Below, piece after piece: positions 17,069 to 28,097 of a stretch of DNA of 64,000 nucleotides. Position 1 is the first letter of the stretch, and each line of letters opens with the position of its first letter. Source of the stretch: DAOUJH01 sp965116555. Its GTDB lineage: Bacteria; Chloroflexota; Dehalococcoidia; Lucifugimonadales; QGNO01. The notes beneath the pieces are model-generated. The model made no database searches. It worked only from the letters and a program-made list of their open reading frames with translations, and had not been told where the DNA came from. The stretch covers positions 930,001 through 994,000 of the forward strand of contig OZ220698.1 in assembly GCA_965116555.1 (NCBI GenBank), read 5' to 3'. Made by a program: the position numbers and the translations under genes.

Positions 17069-17397
17069 CCGGCTCTCCGCAAGGAACTGCCTCCGAAGCG
17101 ATGCACAGCTCTGTGTCCGACGCGCACGAACCGTACGTGTGCAGCCGGATGGGACGCTCGAAGCCGGTCCGACGCTTCGATGATGCCGTCACCAATGGCG
17201 TAGTCCTTGCTGTCAACGTCGATGGCGACGATCTTGCCGTGGTGGTCCGCTTCGACGTTCGCCCGGATGTCCCGCTCGTATATCTCGTCGCCCAGGCGGG
17301 CGATCTCATCCGACGGACGGGTTGGCGCGACGGGTTTGCGTGATTGCGCGGGCGTCGGAGTGTCTGAGTCTCCCATGATTTCCCCACTCATTGACAT
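17065..17397 (-). CDS. Small hypothetical partner of the aspartic protease-like gene
   Basis: The protein has 110 residues. Several in-frame ATGs near 17397, 17391 and 17376 are possible, and GGAAG just before 17397 supports the first. The N-terminus is polar and disordered. The middle (EIARLGDEIYERDIRANVEA, then HGKIVAIDVDSKDYAIGD) is a conserved small domain often found upstream of clan AA aspartyl protease genes. The pair may be a toxin-antitoxin-like module, which is not shown by the sequence itself. Confidence 0.6.
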   Translation of the reverse strand: MSMSGEIMGDSDTPTPAQSRKPVAPTRPSDEIARLGDEIYERDIRANVEADHHGKIVAIDVDSKDYAIGDGIIEASDRLRASHPAAHVRFVRVGHRAVHRFGGSSLRRAG

Positions 17398-17599
17398 ACT
17401 TCCACAGAAGATATTCTACCGCTTCGCGGCGGTCGCCGGCAATTGATTCCCCCCTCCAGCGTGACCCCGCCCCGCTACTATGCGGCCCTCGGCGTTGGAG
17501 GCCGGAGCTGTCTCTCCGCTCAGTCAAGACAACGCCTCGCCTGGGGATTCGGTGATTTTGCGGTTAGTGTTGTGCCCTGTTCGGCCCTGCGGCCTGGCT

Positions 17600-17672
17600 T
17601 TCACCAATATTTACACATAGAGTTACACCGATAATTTACTGATATTCCACAGACTTACCCCCATAATATTTG
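17600..17672 (+). repeat. Intergenic element, copy A (also at 38843 and 47201)
   Basis: TTCACCAATATTTAC and TTACACCGATAATTTAC are two versions of the same ~25-bp unit, followed by TGATATTCCACAG and CCATAATATT. The order and spacing match 38843-38913 closely, and the flanking ~70 bp upstream (TTTTGCGGTTAGTG against TCTTGCGGTTGGCA) and ~25 bp downstream (GCATGAGGAG against GCATTAGGGG) also align. It lies about 40-110 bp before the exported-protein gene at 17713. Promoter or iteron-like operator function is inferred from position and AT-richness. Confidence 0.6.
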
Positions 17673-17712
17673 CTGGAGTGTAACACTGCATGAGGAGAGG
17701 AGGGCTAAAACG

Positions 17713-18387
17713 ATGTACACGATGCACTTAAAACGCACACCGGTCCTATCGGTTGCCTCGTTTCTTTTCGGCATGGTTGTCGCAGCCACGCCTTTCATCA
17801 TGGCCGCCGCGCCGGCTTCCAGCTCGTCCGCCGAAGAGATAGTCTACCTACGGACTAGGACGCAATCCGGCACCGCCAGCCCTATAAAGCAAGAGGTATG
17901 GGTTAAGGTGAACAGCCAGGACGTGATCTCCAAGGCGCATGCGGTCGTAAAGGACTCGAATGCGCAGGTGTTGGTGGAGAGCTTCTACGATGCCGGTTCA
18001 GAGATCAAGACGAGGACCCCCCAGGACGCCGTGGACGACCCCGTCTACGAGAACGTAGACGCCGGAGTTCAAAAGGTACACTACAACCAGGCTAACGCGC
18101 TCGCGGCGCTACAGGCGGTTAGAGGTTCAGGCGATTGGACGGTCATGTCCGATGCCAACGGCCTGGTCACCTTCCAGAGAAGTATGGGGGCGAACATTCA
18201 CCAGGTCGCCTACAATACGGACACCGGCATGGTCATGCGGACCTCCCTCTACTCAGTCGGCGCAAACGGGGACTTAACCCTGATCGAAGAACTTGTCGTG
18301 GAACACTATGAGAGGCGGGCCATTGAGGACGGAGACGACTCTGCCTGGACGCCGATCCTCCCAGACATTCAGGAAGAGGAGGGATAG
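17713..18387 (+). CDS. Exported hypothetical protein
   Basis: The protein has 224 residues. A signal peptide or anchor (about residues 8-34) ends in AAAPAS, consistent with signal peptidase I cleavage. The mature part is beta-rich, with YNTDTGMVMRTSLYSVGANG near 175 resembling the C-terminal part of the 5675 protein and the 44764-45003 fragment (DNSGLLVRT). A ribosome binding site (GGAGGG) precedes the ATG. The gene is followed after 2 bp by 18390-18845, so the two form an operon behind repeat element A. No catalytic motif is seen; function unknown. Confidence 0.65.
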   Translation: MYTMHLKRTPVLSVASFLFGMVVAATPFIMAAAPASSSSAEEIVYLRTRTQSGTASPIKQEVWVKVNSQDVISKAHAVVKDSNAQVLVESFYDAGSEIKTRTPQDAVDDPVYENVDAGVQKVHYNQANALAALQAVRGSGDWTVMSDANGLVTFQRSMGANIHQVAYNTDTGMVMRTSLYSVGANGDLTLIEELVVEHYERRAIEDGDDSAWTPILPDIQEEEG

Positions 18388-18389
18388 AA

Positions 18390-18845
18390 ATGACTTTGAG
18401 CAAAATGTCAAAACGCTGGATTGCAGCCGGTGTTGTCAGCATGGTGCTCGTCCTTTCCGCCGTGCTCGTGGTCTCCGCATGGAGCACCACCCATGACGGC
18501 GTCTATCTTGAAGCCAACAGCTACGTCCACATGGATGATGAGGTACTGGATTGGAACGGCAATTCTCACACGCTGGCCGACCAGAACCTCTACTACATAG
18601 CCGTCCACAGCACAGGCGAGGAGCTTTGCAACCTCTCTTGGGAGACGGACTGGTCAAGCGGGTGGACAACCGGCAACACGGATGATTTCGTCCACGCGGA
18701 GGGCGACGGCCACTACACATACCCGCCTGGCTGCATTCTCGGAACTCAGGTGCTCAGGTCACACGGCGACCACCTCTTTGAGGACCCAGGCTTTGAGCCT
18801 GAGATCGACATTTCAGTCGATACCTATGCCCGGGAATACCCGTAG
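18390..18845 (+). CDS. Secreted small hypothetical protein
   Basis: The protein has 151 residues. A hydrophobic helix (about 10-30, IAAGVVSMVLVLSAVLVVSA) is the signal peptide. The mature domain has two cysteines (in EELCNLSW and PPGCILG), presumably one disulfide, and acidic, aromatic-rich loops. It starts 2 bp after the preceding stop with GGAGGG upstream. It is the counterpart of 6422-6913 in the other exported pair, sharing the spacing of the two central cysteines and the following HT/HG-D-D segment. Function is unknown. Confidence 0.6.
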   Translation: MTLSKMSKRWIAAGVVSMVLVLSAVLVVSAWSTTHDGVYLEANSYVHMDDEVLDWNGNSHTLADQNLYYIAVHSTGEELCNLSWETDWSSGWTTGNTDDFVHAEGDGHYTYPPGCILGTQVLRSHGDHLFEDPGFEPEIDISVDTYAREYP

Positions 18846-18894
18846 AACAAACGTAGTTCGCGATGGCTTTAGCACTCAACACAGGGGATGAACG

Positions 18895-18999
18895 ATGCTA
18901 ACTGACCAGGACTATATCAGTGTATTAACAGAGCTCGGTTTTGACTTACAGAATCAGCCCCGCAGGAACAAGAGGCTATGCTTTAAGACACACCTATAA
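18895..18999 (+). CDS. Possible 34-residue protein
   Basis: ATG at 18895 with AGGGGATG upstream opens a 34-codon frame (start MLTDQDYISVLTELGFDLQ) ending at 18999. The product is polar with a basic tail. There is no homology to point to; position after the exported pair is the only context. Confidence 0.25.
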   Translation: MLTDQDYISVLTELGFDLQNQPRRNKRLCFKTHL

Positions 19000-19076
19000 A
19001 GGGTTCTTTAATACCATATTTGTTTCTTGAAAGGGCAAACGCCTTGCAATAGGGTTGCCGACAGGAGGATGTGAGC

Positions 19077-19310
19077 ATGGAACAGAATGAAAATCATGTC
19101 TATTATCACGGTGTAGACAGGTTCATTAACGGCGTATTTCAAGTTAGATTTGAGCTTGGATTTATACACTCCGAAAACATGGAAATCGCTGTAGAGATAG
19201 TAGGGGATGGGCAGGATTCTCTTGATGATATAGAGGCAAGAGCCTGCCAGATACTTTCGCAAGAACTACGCCAACTCTCTGATGAGCTGGCGCCAACCGA
19301 CGAAACCTAA
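19077..19310 (+). CDS. Small hypothetical protein
   Basis: The product has 77 residues from the ATG at 19077, with AGGAGG 8 bp upstream (a GTG at 19071 is too close to that site). It is acidic with a beta-hairpin-like middle (FINGVFQVRFELGFI) and a C-terminal amphipathic helix (DIEARACQILSQELRQL). No known family was recognised. It lies alone between the exported pair and the second cassette; no promoter could be assigned. Confidence 0.5.
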   Translation: MEQNENHVYYHGVDRFINGVFQVRFELGFIHSENMEIAVEIVGDGQDSLDDIEARACQILSQELRQLSDELAPTDET

Positions 19311-19385
19311 CGACTGTTCTTTTCGTGCCTAATTTTGTAAGCTCGCAGTGACTCACAACTATCAGCTAACCTTTATTCCGATGTG

Positions 19386-19559
19386 CTAGCGGATGTCGTA
19401 GGCGTTAAAGTAAGTGGCAGCGAAGACCATCTCGGAGAGCCAGCGACGGAACGAGTCGTTGTCGCTGAACTGCTTGAACAGCTCGGTGTGGACCTCGCCG
19501 AACTCCGAGAACTCCTCTTCGGGCGTCCATCGCCCGTTCTGTCTGCTCTTGTCGTTCAT
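19386..19559 (-). CDS. Short chimeric gene: cassette leader peptide joined to a restriction-subunit-like tail
   Basis: The product has 57 residues from ATG 19559 (an ATG at 19592 is in frame). The first ~22 residues match the small gene at 8504-8731. The rest (HTELFKQFSDNDSFRRWL, then FAATY) resembles the C-terminal tail of some type I restriction R subunits, which end in DNxxFxxWLxxxxFxxTY. It is probably the residue of a recombination between the cassette leader and an hsdR gene and may be non-functional. Confidence 0.45.
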   Translation of the reverse strand: MNDKSRQNGRWTPEEEFSEFGEVHTELFKQFSDNDSFRRWLSEMVFAATYFNAYDIR

Positions 19560-19812
19560 CGCTCTCTTCGTCGACCTCTCGTGAGCCCGCAACGGGCTGT
19601 CACTACCGGTCCGAATGCAGGGGTCCTTCGGGCGGTAGATTGTGCTCCCAAGTTGATGTTTTCTCGTTACTTGGCCTGCTATCGAGTCTCGAGGGTCGGG
19701 AAGTAGAGCGGTATCCCCTGGAAGGGACTACACCGATGAAATCCCTTCCGAGGGATTACGCGGGAAGGGGACGATGTGATGTCATGGGGCTGTACAGGGA
19801 TTGGCGTTTGTG

Positions 19813-19823
19813 TGCAAGTTGCA
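19813..19823. promoter_or_regulatory. Palindrome TGCAAGTTGCA, cassette copy 2
   Basis: Same 11-mer and same local context (TGTGTGCAAGTTGCAGGTCT) as site 1 of the first cassette. Sites 2 and 3 are not conserved here, where the sequence before the gene differs. Confidence 0.45.
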
Positions 19824-20022
19824 GGTCTGGGGGGTTACAAAGCTGATTCAGGGGGAAAAGACCCCCTACAGGACGTGAACAGCGAACACTTTGCGTCAGG
19901 GGCCTGTTGCCGCGGAGAGAGCAAAGCCCCCGCATGAAAGCGCCAAGTGTGCAGAGGGCTGAGCGGCGCTCCGGTCGCAAGCGCCAAAGCTGAGAAGGAC
20001 AAGTTTGCAGAGGGAGGTAGGA

Positions 20023-20640
20023 ATGTCAGGAAACGGGATCGAGAAGATGGCGGTGGGCATGACCGGCGAAGAGCGGCACGACATGCGGTTGATGACCCTG
20101 TTGCAGAGGATGGTGCGGGAGAAGCGGCTTAAGGGAGCGGCTGAGACTCTGAGGCTGGACCCCAGGACGGTACAGACGAGCATGGAGCGTGGGGACCTGT
20201 CCGAACTGGTACGGATGGCCCTGGAGCGGCACATGTTGGTGGAGGACGACCAGCAGGCGCTCAGACAGCGCGAGCGGACCGACGCGCTGGAACGTCGCAT
20301 GGGGGCATTGGAGAAGGAGCTACACGACGGTATCGAGGCCGTCAAGGGCGAGATCGATGAACTACGGAAGGACCAGGAATGGAGGTTGGAGTCGTTGGAA
20401 CAGCGACTCGCCCGCAGGGAGACCCAGCAGGAGAACCTACCCAGGCCAGCAGACGCTCCGAACGCAACCGGGTTGACGCCGGAGGAGCAGCCGCTGCACG
20501 GGTTATGGCGGAGCACCCAGCTCGACTGGCGCAAGGCGACTGTCAGCGAGGTCCGTAGGGCGGTGGCCTGGAGACGCCTGGTGAGGAAGGTGCTCACGCT
20601 CGGACTGTGGCGGAGCCGCTGGTGGCGGGGGCGCGCTTAG
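20023..20640 (+). CDS. HTH / coiled-coil protein, cassette copy 2 (shorter)
   Basis: The protein has 205 residues from the ATG at 20023, chosen for GGGAGGTAGG directly upstream. The N-terminal ~90 residues contain an HTH-like segment (AAETLRLDPRTVQTSME) that is only distantly similar to the first copy. The coiled coil and C-terminal Trp/Arg-rich segment are almost identical to it. The middle ~76 residues of copy 1 are absent, apparently by an in-frame deletion between GACGCCG and GCCGCCG. The constant C-terminus with a variable HTH suggests selection for different DNA specificity on a common partner surface. Confidence 0.65.
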   Translation: MSGNGIEKMAVGMTGEERHDMRLMTLLQRMVREKRLKGAAETLRLDPRTVQTSMERGDLSELVRMALERHMLVEDDQQALRQRERTDALERRMGALEKELHDGIEAVKGEIDELRKDQEWRLESLEQRLARRETQQENLPRPADAPNATGLTPEEQPLHGLWRSTQLDWRKATVSEVRRAVAWRRLVRKVLTLGLWRSRWWRGRA

Positions 20641-20682
20641 GGTTTCGTGAAACTGAGTAGAACACTTGGGCGGGGGCGTCAT

Positions 20683-21134
20683 ATTAGGTCATACCCTCTG
20701 ATGAATCAACTGCTCAAGGTTTGCCAAGAACGTGGCTCTAAAACCGGGCCTGATGTGTATGGGCCGTAGTATCAGTCCGGGTCAATGAGAAAACAGTTCA
20801 CCCATTACTACAATTCTTCGGCCCAGCGCAGATGGGTCGAATCTCCGTCACTTCGTCTAAACGCGGACTAAAATCAGAGCTTAGATGGGGACCAGGGCTA
20901 GTCGGCATTGTCATTGTCGGCTTGCTCCAGAACTTCCCACCTTCGTACCAATACTTGGGAGGTGAGGACATTTTCATGTCTGACACTTTGAACATCGGTT
21001 GAACGCCGAATTTTGACTGCCTGAACGAGTCCGGGCGACGGTGAATTCGAGACAGGTGGAACTGTTGTCTCCTACCTGAGCACAAACCACCACAGGAGGA
21101 TGCTGCAGATCAGCAGCAGCAACAGCACGAAGGT
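20683..21134. other. Intergenic, weak minus-strand frame only
   Basis: A minus-strand frame (20798-20992, residues starting MFKVSDMKMSSPPKYWYEGG if read from an ATG or TTG near 20992) has no ribosome binding site and no recognisable domain. Otherwise nothing is evident. Confidence 0.3.
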
Positions 21135-21510
21135 TCACACGCGGGTCGCGCCGAGCACACCCTTCGTCTCCCTGTGCTCGGCGACCTCCTTCTGATACTT
21201 CCTCTCAAGCTCGGATGCTCTGAGCTTCCACTCTCTGGACATGGGGTAGGCCCGCACAAAGTCGGAGGGCGTGTCGAAGCCGAGCGCCCAGTCAGATTCG
21301 CGGATTCCGTGGACCGTCAAGTGGTATCTCTGGCTCGACGGCAGGTGGGCGGTGCCGTGGCTCACCCTCCCCACGATGCCGTAGGCTAGCAGGTCGGGCA
21401 AGTCTCGGTGAATCGTCGCGTCGGCTCGCCGAGAACGAGAGCCGGCTCCGTCGAGTCGACGAACGGCATCCGGCTGAGGGCGTCGAGCAACTGTCGGTCG
21501 GTGAGCGCCA
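21135..21510 (-). pseudogene. Frameshifted winged-helix (replication-relaxation-like) gene
   Basis: Two minus-strand frames join into one domain: DLNLALTDRQLLDALSRMPF then VDSTEPALVLGEP in the first, and DATIHRDLPDLLAYGIVGRV then SHGTAHLPSSQRYHLT in the second, with the shift near 21425. The joined sequence is a winged helix of the kind found in replication-relaxation or MarR-like proteins (HTH then AHLPSSQRYHLT wing). A single-base indel breaks it, so it is a decayed gene; the C-terminal piece runs to 21135. Confidence 0.5.
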
Positions 21511-21573
21511 AGTTAAGATCCTCATCCCTGGGTAGTCCCTCAGCTGTTCAAGTGAAGCAACGGACTCGGGCGG

Positions 21574-21859
21574 CTACTTTGCTATATCGTGCTCTTTCCA
21601 GTCGGGCACATGGGCTGTCATGAGCGCCTTGAAGAGCCTCCCATGATTCGGAACCCGCAGGTGTAGCAATTCGTGCGCGATAACGAAATTCTGGAACTCG
21701 ACATCCTGATTGTCTAAGTCGGTTGCAAGGGTAATCGTGCCGGCCGTCGAACACGAACCCCACTTTCGGGTCATGCCCCGGACTCGCACGCGTGGTACTG
21801 GGACGTGGAGGCGCTCCGACCAGTGTTCGACGCGCCGTCGGAGGGCTTCGCCCCTGTCG

Positions 21860-21879
<20 letters not shown>
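21574..21879 (-). CDS. YgjP-type zinc metallopeptidase domain protein
   Basis: The protein has 101 residues. MTRKWGSCSTAGTITL (36-51) and VIAHELLHLRVPNHG (about 66-80) match the YgjP/DUF45 family: HExxH with a further His in the NHG segment binding zinc. It is shorter than usual (about 230 residues), containing only the catalytic half. The start overlaps the 3' end of hsdR by 20 bp, so it is the last gene of the type I restriction operon, a place where YgjP homologues are commonly found. Its role there is not known. Confidence 0.8.
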
Positions 21880-24853
<2,974 letters not shown>

Positions 24854-24935
24854 GGATGGATCCTATGTCGCCCCCAACTATGCAAACCTAAGACGCCCAA
24901 CCGTTAAGGCGTCGCATCTCGCCTTCGTCGCGCCT

Positions 24936-26096
24936 CTATCGGCCATGCCTGAACCGTACGGTGACGGTTTCGCCGTCATCCTCGATCTCCGGGGCCGGAA
25001 GCCCTGCGTTGCTCGTTAACTCAGACATCCTCAGCGTTCCACTGCCCCACGCCTCGATGATCCCGCGCCGGTAGAAGGTGCGGGCGATTAAGGGATTCCA
25101 CAGGAGCGACTCGTGCGGGTCAAACAGCTTCTCAGGCGTCAGACCGAAGTGTAAGGAGCCAGAGGATGTGACCTCAAGGCGGTCGTCGTAGACCGCTATG
25201 CCAACCGATCCGCCACCGACGGAGTAGTCGCGGTGGCATAGGGCGTTCGCAAGGGCCTCTCGTATGGCCAGAGGCGGGTATAGAGGCCCGTCGATTCGCT
25301 CGGAGCGTCCTGCGATTGGGAGAGTGTCGCGTAGGAACTGCTCAGCGCTCGCGAGAAGCCTGAAGGCGTTGCCATTGAACTGGCGATTGTCCAGGAACTC
25401 CATCCGGTCGAGTCCCCGGAAACGGGCGACGCGCAGCAAGCACTGCGGCATCTCAAACTCCAGACGTTCTGTCCTTCCAAACAGCACAGCCGCCGCCCGG
25501 AGCAACACTCCCTCGTGAAGAAGGCCAAGTCCTCGAAGGACGTCAGCAAGATCACCTGAGTTGAGAGGTGCCGCTAGACGCCTACCCCGAATCGCTAGTC
25601 TCACGGTTCGGAGAATCTCTGTCTCGTCGAGATCATCGACCGACCATCCTACGGCGGGCCGGTTCTCCCAACGTTGCTCGCTGTGCAGCCGCTCTAAGAG
25701 CATACGGTTGTACTCCTCGGCGGACATCTCCAGCGTGGTGTTCCCAACGCGTCGGTAGGCGGTGCCAAGGTAGCTGTACGGCCTCGACACGCCCTGGGCT
25801 GTACTGACTAAGATGACTTCACGGCCGCCTTCTACGGGGACCCGCTCTACAGTAGGGAACGTAGGAGGGTCGATGCGCTGAATCTCGGCACTCAGATCCT
25901 CGATAGTGTCCTTGCCTACCTGTTGTCCGACGACAGCCCCCGTATCTGTCACACCGAACAACACCTTTCCACCGCCCTGGTTTAGGAAGGCGCATACCGT
26001 TCTAGTAGCCTCCCTGCGCGTCCTGGTTGTCTCCTTGAACTCCAGCGTCTCGGACTCGCCGGAGGCGGCTAAGGCAGTCACTTGTTCGAGTGTCAT
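24936..26096 (-). CDS. AlbA_2/Schlafen-type ATP-binding DNA-binding protein
   Basis: The protein has 386 residues from the ATG at 26096, which has AAGGAG upstream; a GTG at 26132 is in frame but lacks one. ESETLEFKE starts the AlbA_2 (Slfn) domain, with FLNQGGGKVLFGVTDTGAVVG as its conserved loop. The middle holds a helical region, and NALCHRDYSVGGGSVGIAVY (about 290-310) with WGSGTLRM marks the C-terminal HATPase-like domain. Such proteins are widespread accessory genes in type I restriction operons. It sits between the unknown nuclease-like gene and hsdR, probably co-transcribed. Its action is unknown. Confidence 0.85.
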   Translation of the reverse strand: MTLEQVTALAASGESETLEFKETTRTRREATRTVCAFLNQGGGKVLFGVTDTGAVVGQQVGKDTIEDLSAEIQRIDPPTFPTVERVPVEGGREVILVSTAQGVSRPYSYLGTAYRRVGNTTLEMSAEEYNRMLLERLHSEQRWENRPAVGWSVDDLDETEILRTVRLAIRGRRLAAPLNSGDLADVLRGLGLLHEGVLLRAAAVLFGRTERLEFEMPQCLLRVARFRGLDRMEFLDNRQFNGNAFRLLASAEQFLRDTLPIAGRSERIDGPLYPPLAIREALANALCHRDYSVGGGSVGIAVYDDRLEVTSSGSLHFGLTPEKLFDPHESLLWNPLIARTFYRRGIIEAWGSGTLRMSELTSNAGLPAPEIEDDGETVTVRFRHGR

Positions 26097-26128
26097 GAGG
26101 AAGCTCCTTAGTTCTATTCCCTGGGATG

Positions 26129-28093
26129 TCACATCCCTGCTTCATTTCCCGTACTTTCCATGTGTCTGGCTTGTCCATCTGATAACCTATCGGCCTCTAG
26201 CCCGACCAAAAACGGATCATGTGGGAAGTCATCGAGCCGCACATGCCGAACAATGCGAGACCTGTCCAATAGACCTACGATTTTGCTAGGCAAGTTCACT
26301 GCTTTTAATGCTTCCACAAAATCGTCATAGTCCCACAAGAGAATTGACGTAACAGCTGGCTTGAACTTACCCAAATCCCCCAAGAAAACAAATATCCCTG
26401 AAATGCTTTCGATGTCGGACTCATATCCCAATGCCTTCGTTAGATCAGACAACCGACCACGCAGATGGTCTACTTTATCGGTAAATCTGTGAATCTGCTC
26501 TTGGAGTCTATGGTCACTGATTTCGGCGCCTTTGACTTCCAGAACTAGGCATTCCCCGTTCTTCACGCCGATTGCATCGTATTCAAACTTGCCCAGAGTA
26601 GCGTGTTTGAATGAAACCCTGGAATGGCTGTAACCCTTACTCACCAGCCAGAATGCGGCCAACAGTTCGGAGTTTCCAGACCGCAGATCAGCGTTGGTCT
26701 CTACCGCCTCAACGTTCAGTTCTCGCATCGCCTGAAAGGCTGGTGGCACGCAGAAGGGTAAGAAGTCCTCAGAGTCTAGCCCACTGAGTTCCTCAACCTT
26801 CAAATTGTCTCTGAATCGCGAGAACAACCGTTCCACCGCCGTTATCGTGCGGGCAACATCAGTATCAAACACATACCCGGTGTGGTACATCTTGTAAAAG
26901 AGGAACCACTTCGATGCATTGGAAAAGATCCCGTATATTGGAAGCCTAAGCGCCAGAGAGACCCATTCACGGTTGTCAGAAGCTACGGAGTGAGTTATGA
27001 GAAGAACGTGGACCTTGGAATCTCCATGCACGGCGACTGCTCCGCTCAGCATAACTTCCAACTGTATCGAGACGGTTGATTCGGCATCGGCCATCAGGTG
27101 CACTTTCTCCGAACCGAGAACCGCCACCAGCCTATGTTTGGAAGAGACAGCATCCATATTCGCCTCGAAATGTCCTAACAACTCTCTTATGTTCGACTGC
27201 GCGAATCCGGTTAATCCATACCCCAAGCTCGGCCACTGCCCATCTGGATATTCTGGATTCACGAAAGCGCGAAGCTCGTTGAACCAGTCCTGGGGAGAGA
27301 ACTGGTCTGAATGAAAATCGGATGGCAGCACAACTCCGTTTAGCCGTATGACCAAGTCGAAGCCAAACAGGAGGCCTTTTCGCCACTGCCATGGGAGGCT
27401 ATTGCCGAATGGGAATGCCATGACACTATCCAGGTGTGTCTCCGCATCCAAAACGAACCGATCGTCAACAGAACGAAACTCCTCCTTACTCCCCCATACC
27501 ATTCTGTGAGCCAAGGGCACAATGCTACTGTCGTATTCAACGTAGTCCAGTATACGCTCCGCTACGCTGAGACGAAGTAGGGACTCTCTACCAGGCATCT
27601 CTTCACCAGTGTCTAGAGAAACAATCCTTGTTCCCGAAAGAACACCACTGAGTGCCCTTACAGTCGCTCGACATTTCTCCATGGCAGCGATCGTGTCGAT
27701 TAATCCTCCCTCAGCCCTGCGCAAGGCGGTAAGAAGGCCATCGAAGACATAGCAGAGGCGACCCAGGCCTGATGTTGGGTCGGAAACCGCGTGCAACAGA
27801 GACTCGCCACGATCGGAGCTCCGATAGTGCATCCAGTTGAATAGTCTTTCATCACCTTCTAGCCCCAGCAGTTCCGGGAAGTTGACGGCAAACTGCAAGA
27901 GGCCGTACAAGGGCGTAGCGACGGCTAGGCGGTAGCCGCGAAGTAGATTCCGCTCGTCTCTTGTACTAAGCCCATCAACCGCACTTTCCAAGCTGGTGAC
28001 TGCTTCGGGACTGCACAGGAATTCTAGAGTGGTCACGTCGCTGAGGAAATGCAATCGTGACGTAAAGTTCATTCTGTCTTGTGGATGAATCAT
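26129..28093 (-). CDS. Unknown protein with a C-terminal PD-(D/E)XK-like domain, embedded in the restriction operon
   Basis: The protein has 654 residues from the ATG at 28093, with GAGGAGGG upstream. Residues 1-470 are helical/mixed and unrecognised. At about 510-550, GKFEYDAIGVKNGECLVLEV continued by KGAE fits a nuclease core: Glu/Asp before the turn, then Glu-x-Lys (LEVKG). The helix that follows is long and charged (HRLQEQIHRFTDKVDHLRGR), and the C-terminus has IFVFLGDLGKF. The gene lies directly after hsdS in the type I operon, not one of the usual accessory genes. It could be an additional effector or a separate system inserted into the operon. Confidence 0.7.
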   Translation of the reverse strand: MIHPQDRMNFTSRLHFLSDVTTLEFLCSPEAVTSLESAVDGLSTRDERNLLRGYRLAVATPLYGLLQFAVNFPELLGLEGDERLFNWMHYRSSDRGESLLHAVSDPTSGLGRLCYVFDGLLTALRRAEGGLIDTIAAMEKCRATVRALSGVLSGTRIVSLDTGEEMPGRESLLRLSVAERILDYVEYDSSIVPLAHRMVWGSKEEFRSVDDRFVLDAETHLDSVMAFPFGNSLPWQWRKGLLFGFDLVIRLNGVVLPSDFHSDQFSPQDWFNELRAFVNPEYPDGQWPSLGYGLTGFAQSNIRELLGHFEANMDAVSSKHRLVAVLGSEKVHLMADAESTVSIQLEVMLSGAVAVHGDSKVHVLLITHSVASDNREWVSLALRLPIYGIFSNASKWFLFYKMYHTGYVFDTDVARTITAVERLFSRFRDNLKVEELSGLDSEDFLPFCVPPAFQAMRELNVEAVETNADLRSGNSELLAAFWLVSKGYSHSRVSFKHATLGKFEYDAIGVKNGECLVLEVKGAEISDHRLQEQIHRFTDKVDHLRGRLSDLTKALGYESDIESISGIFVFLGDLGKFKPAVTSILLWDYDDFVEALKAVNLPSKIVGLLDRSRIVRHVRLDDFPHDPFLVGLEADRLSDGQARHMESTGNEAGM

Positions 28094-28097
28094 TGTA

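Larger units (their letters stand above)
19491..20682. repeat. Duplicated cassette, copy 2 (pair at 8663-10238)
   Basis: Near-identical to 8663-10238 over the leader and the 3' part of the HTH/coiled-coil gene, but lacking ~150 bp near the left end, ~27 bp in the leader and ~230 bp in frame within the coding region. Immediately after the stop both copies have a small GTTTCG(C/T)GAAAC hairpin and GGGCGGGGGCG, then diverge. Confidence 0.85.

Noticed and set aside
19162..19356. Minus-strand frame over the 77-residue gene
   Set aside because: No ribosome binding site; the plus-strand frame has AGGAGG at the right distance.
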